Of a DNA stretch of 6,859 nucleotides, positions 6,651-6,859 are shown piece after piece. Each line of letters begins with the position of its first letter. The first letter of the stretch is position 1. Both the position numbers and the translations under genes were made by a program. The stretch lies in assembly GCA_017613475.1 (NCBI GenBank), contig JAGADT010000122.1, positions 1 through 6,859 of the forward strand. The letters run 5' to 3'. Under the pieces are notes generated by a model. It saw only the letters and a list, made by a program, of their open reading frames with translations, was not told where the DNA came from and searched no databases. The DNA comes from Desulfovibrionaceae bacterium (GTDB lineage: Bacteria > Desulfobacterota > Desulfovibrionia > Desulfovibrionales > Desulfovibrionaceae).

Positions 6651-6653
6651 CTA
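6640..6653. promoter_or_regulatory. Candidate repressor operator: TAGAG-TAAG-CTCTA palindrome
   Basis: A 14-base inverted repeat with perfect 5-base arms and a 4-base centre lies in the AT-rich divergent gap. It sits roughly 12-25 bases inside the predicted pump transcript and overlaps the tentative -10 of the regulator gene. TetR-family repressors commonly bind such palindromes between their own gene and a divergent target. Binding of this site by this regulator is inferred from position only. Confidence 0.35.
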
Positions 6654-6671
6654 TCCATTGAGCGGATTTCA

Positions 6672-6700
6672 TTTATAAAAACCCTCCTTTTTTTTGTCAA
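6672..6700 (-). promoter_or_regulatory. Near-consensus sigma-70 promoter of the efflux operon
   Basis: On the minus strand, TTGACA (6700-6695) is followed after exactly 17 bases by TATAAA (6677-6672), matching the housekeeping consensus at 11 of 12 positions. The spacer contains an A8 tract then GGAGGG. The predicted start of transcription is near 6665, giving a leader of about 119 bases to the adaptor start. It is the only strong promoter facing the pump genes and is flanked by GCGGATT/AATCCGC inverted repeats. A promoter this strong implies tight control by a repressor, consistent with the neighbouring TetR-family gene. Confidence 0.8.
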
Positions 6701-6737
6701 GAATCCGCCTTGACGCACCGTATTTTCACTGCCCGCC

Positions 6738-6859
6738 ATGCCCCACGAAAAGAAGCGTTCCTACCAGTCCGCCCTCCGCGCCAGGCAGGCAAGCGCCACG
6801 CGGATGCGCATCATTTCCGCGGCTGAAAAGCTCTTCACCAGCCTTGGCTACACAGGCAC
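6738..6859 (+). CDS. TetR/AcrR-family transcriptional repressor, N-terminal part (cut by window edge)
   Basis: The frame begins at ATG 6738 and is open for 40 codons plus two bases to the edge. The protein begins MPHEKKRSYQSALRARQ and continues with TRMRIISAAEKLFTSLGYTG, the standard start of the TetR DNA-binding domain (helix 1, pattern R..I..AA..LF...G); the recognition helix and ligand domain lie beyond the window. No clear Shine-Dalgarno precedes the start; the length of the N-terminal extension before helix 1 is normal for the family. It is transcribed away from the efflux operon, the classical arrangement of a local repressor that releases the pump genes when a ligand binds. That it controls this operon is inferred from position and from the palindromes in the shared gap. 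Confidence 0.87.
   Translation, partial: MPHEKKRSYQSALRARQASATRMRIISAAEKLFTSLGYTG

Noticed and set aside
6674..6679. TATAAA on the plus strand as a -10 for the regulator gene
   Set aside because: It is the reverse side of the pump -10 (TTTATAAA is self-complementary), and no -35 box lies at 16-18 bases; the nearest TTGAGC is only 10 bases away.
1..6859. CRISPR arrays, insertion sequences, tRNA/rRNA genes, phage or toxin-antitoxin modules
   Set aside because: No regularly spaced repeats, transposase-like frames, terminal inverted repeats or RNA-gene signatures were seen; the window is almost fully filled by the efflux genes, trmD and the regulator.

Overview
The window carries a tripartite multidrug efflux operon of the AcrAB-OprM/MexAB-OprM type on the minus strand. 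A divergent TetR-family regulator gene starts at the right edge, and the tRNA methyltransferase gene trmD follows the pump at the left edge. The lipoprotein outer-membrane factor, periplasmic adaptor and RND pump show that the host is Gram-negative and diderm. The coding regions are GC-rich, with an AT-rich regulatory gap. The flavour of TrmD and of the pump fits a deltaproteobacterial (Desulfovibrionales-like) host, but this placement is an impression and has not been tested by a search.

Layout from left to right: 1-661 (-) is the first 220 codons of trmD. 662-694 is a 33-base gap with no clear terminator. 695-2098 (-) is the outer-membrane factor. 2099-2115 is a 17-base gap with a Shine-Dalgarno. 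2116-5274 (-) is the inner-membrane RND transporter. 5275-5355 is an 81-base spacer with a strong stem-loop. 5356-6546 (-) is the membrane-fusion lipoprotein. 6547-6737 is an AT-rich divergent control region. 6738-6859 (+) is the start of the TetR-type repressor gene. Transcription of the pump runs right to left in the order adaptor, pump, outer-membrane channel, and then possibly trmD.

Working together: the RND trimer takes substrates from the periplasm and inner-membrane leaflet using the proton gradient. The adaptor, tethered to the inner membrane by a lipid, bridges it to the outer-membrane channel. The TetR protein presumably represses the operon until a ligand releases it. A near-consensus sigma-70 promoter (TTGACA, 17 bases, TATAAA) faces the pump operon. 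Candidate operator palindromes lie around and just downstream of it.

I do not see a wholly new system. The points most worth a second look are the placement of trmD behind a repressor-controlled pump operon, the arrangement of inverted repeats around the pump promoter, the stem-loop between adaptor and pump genes, and several residue-level departures in the pump (extra periplasmic cysteines, Met at the AcrB Phe610 position) and in TrmD.
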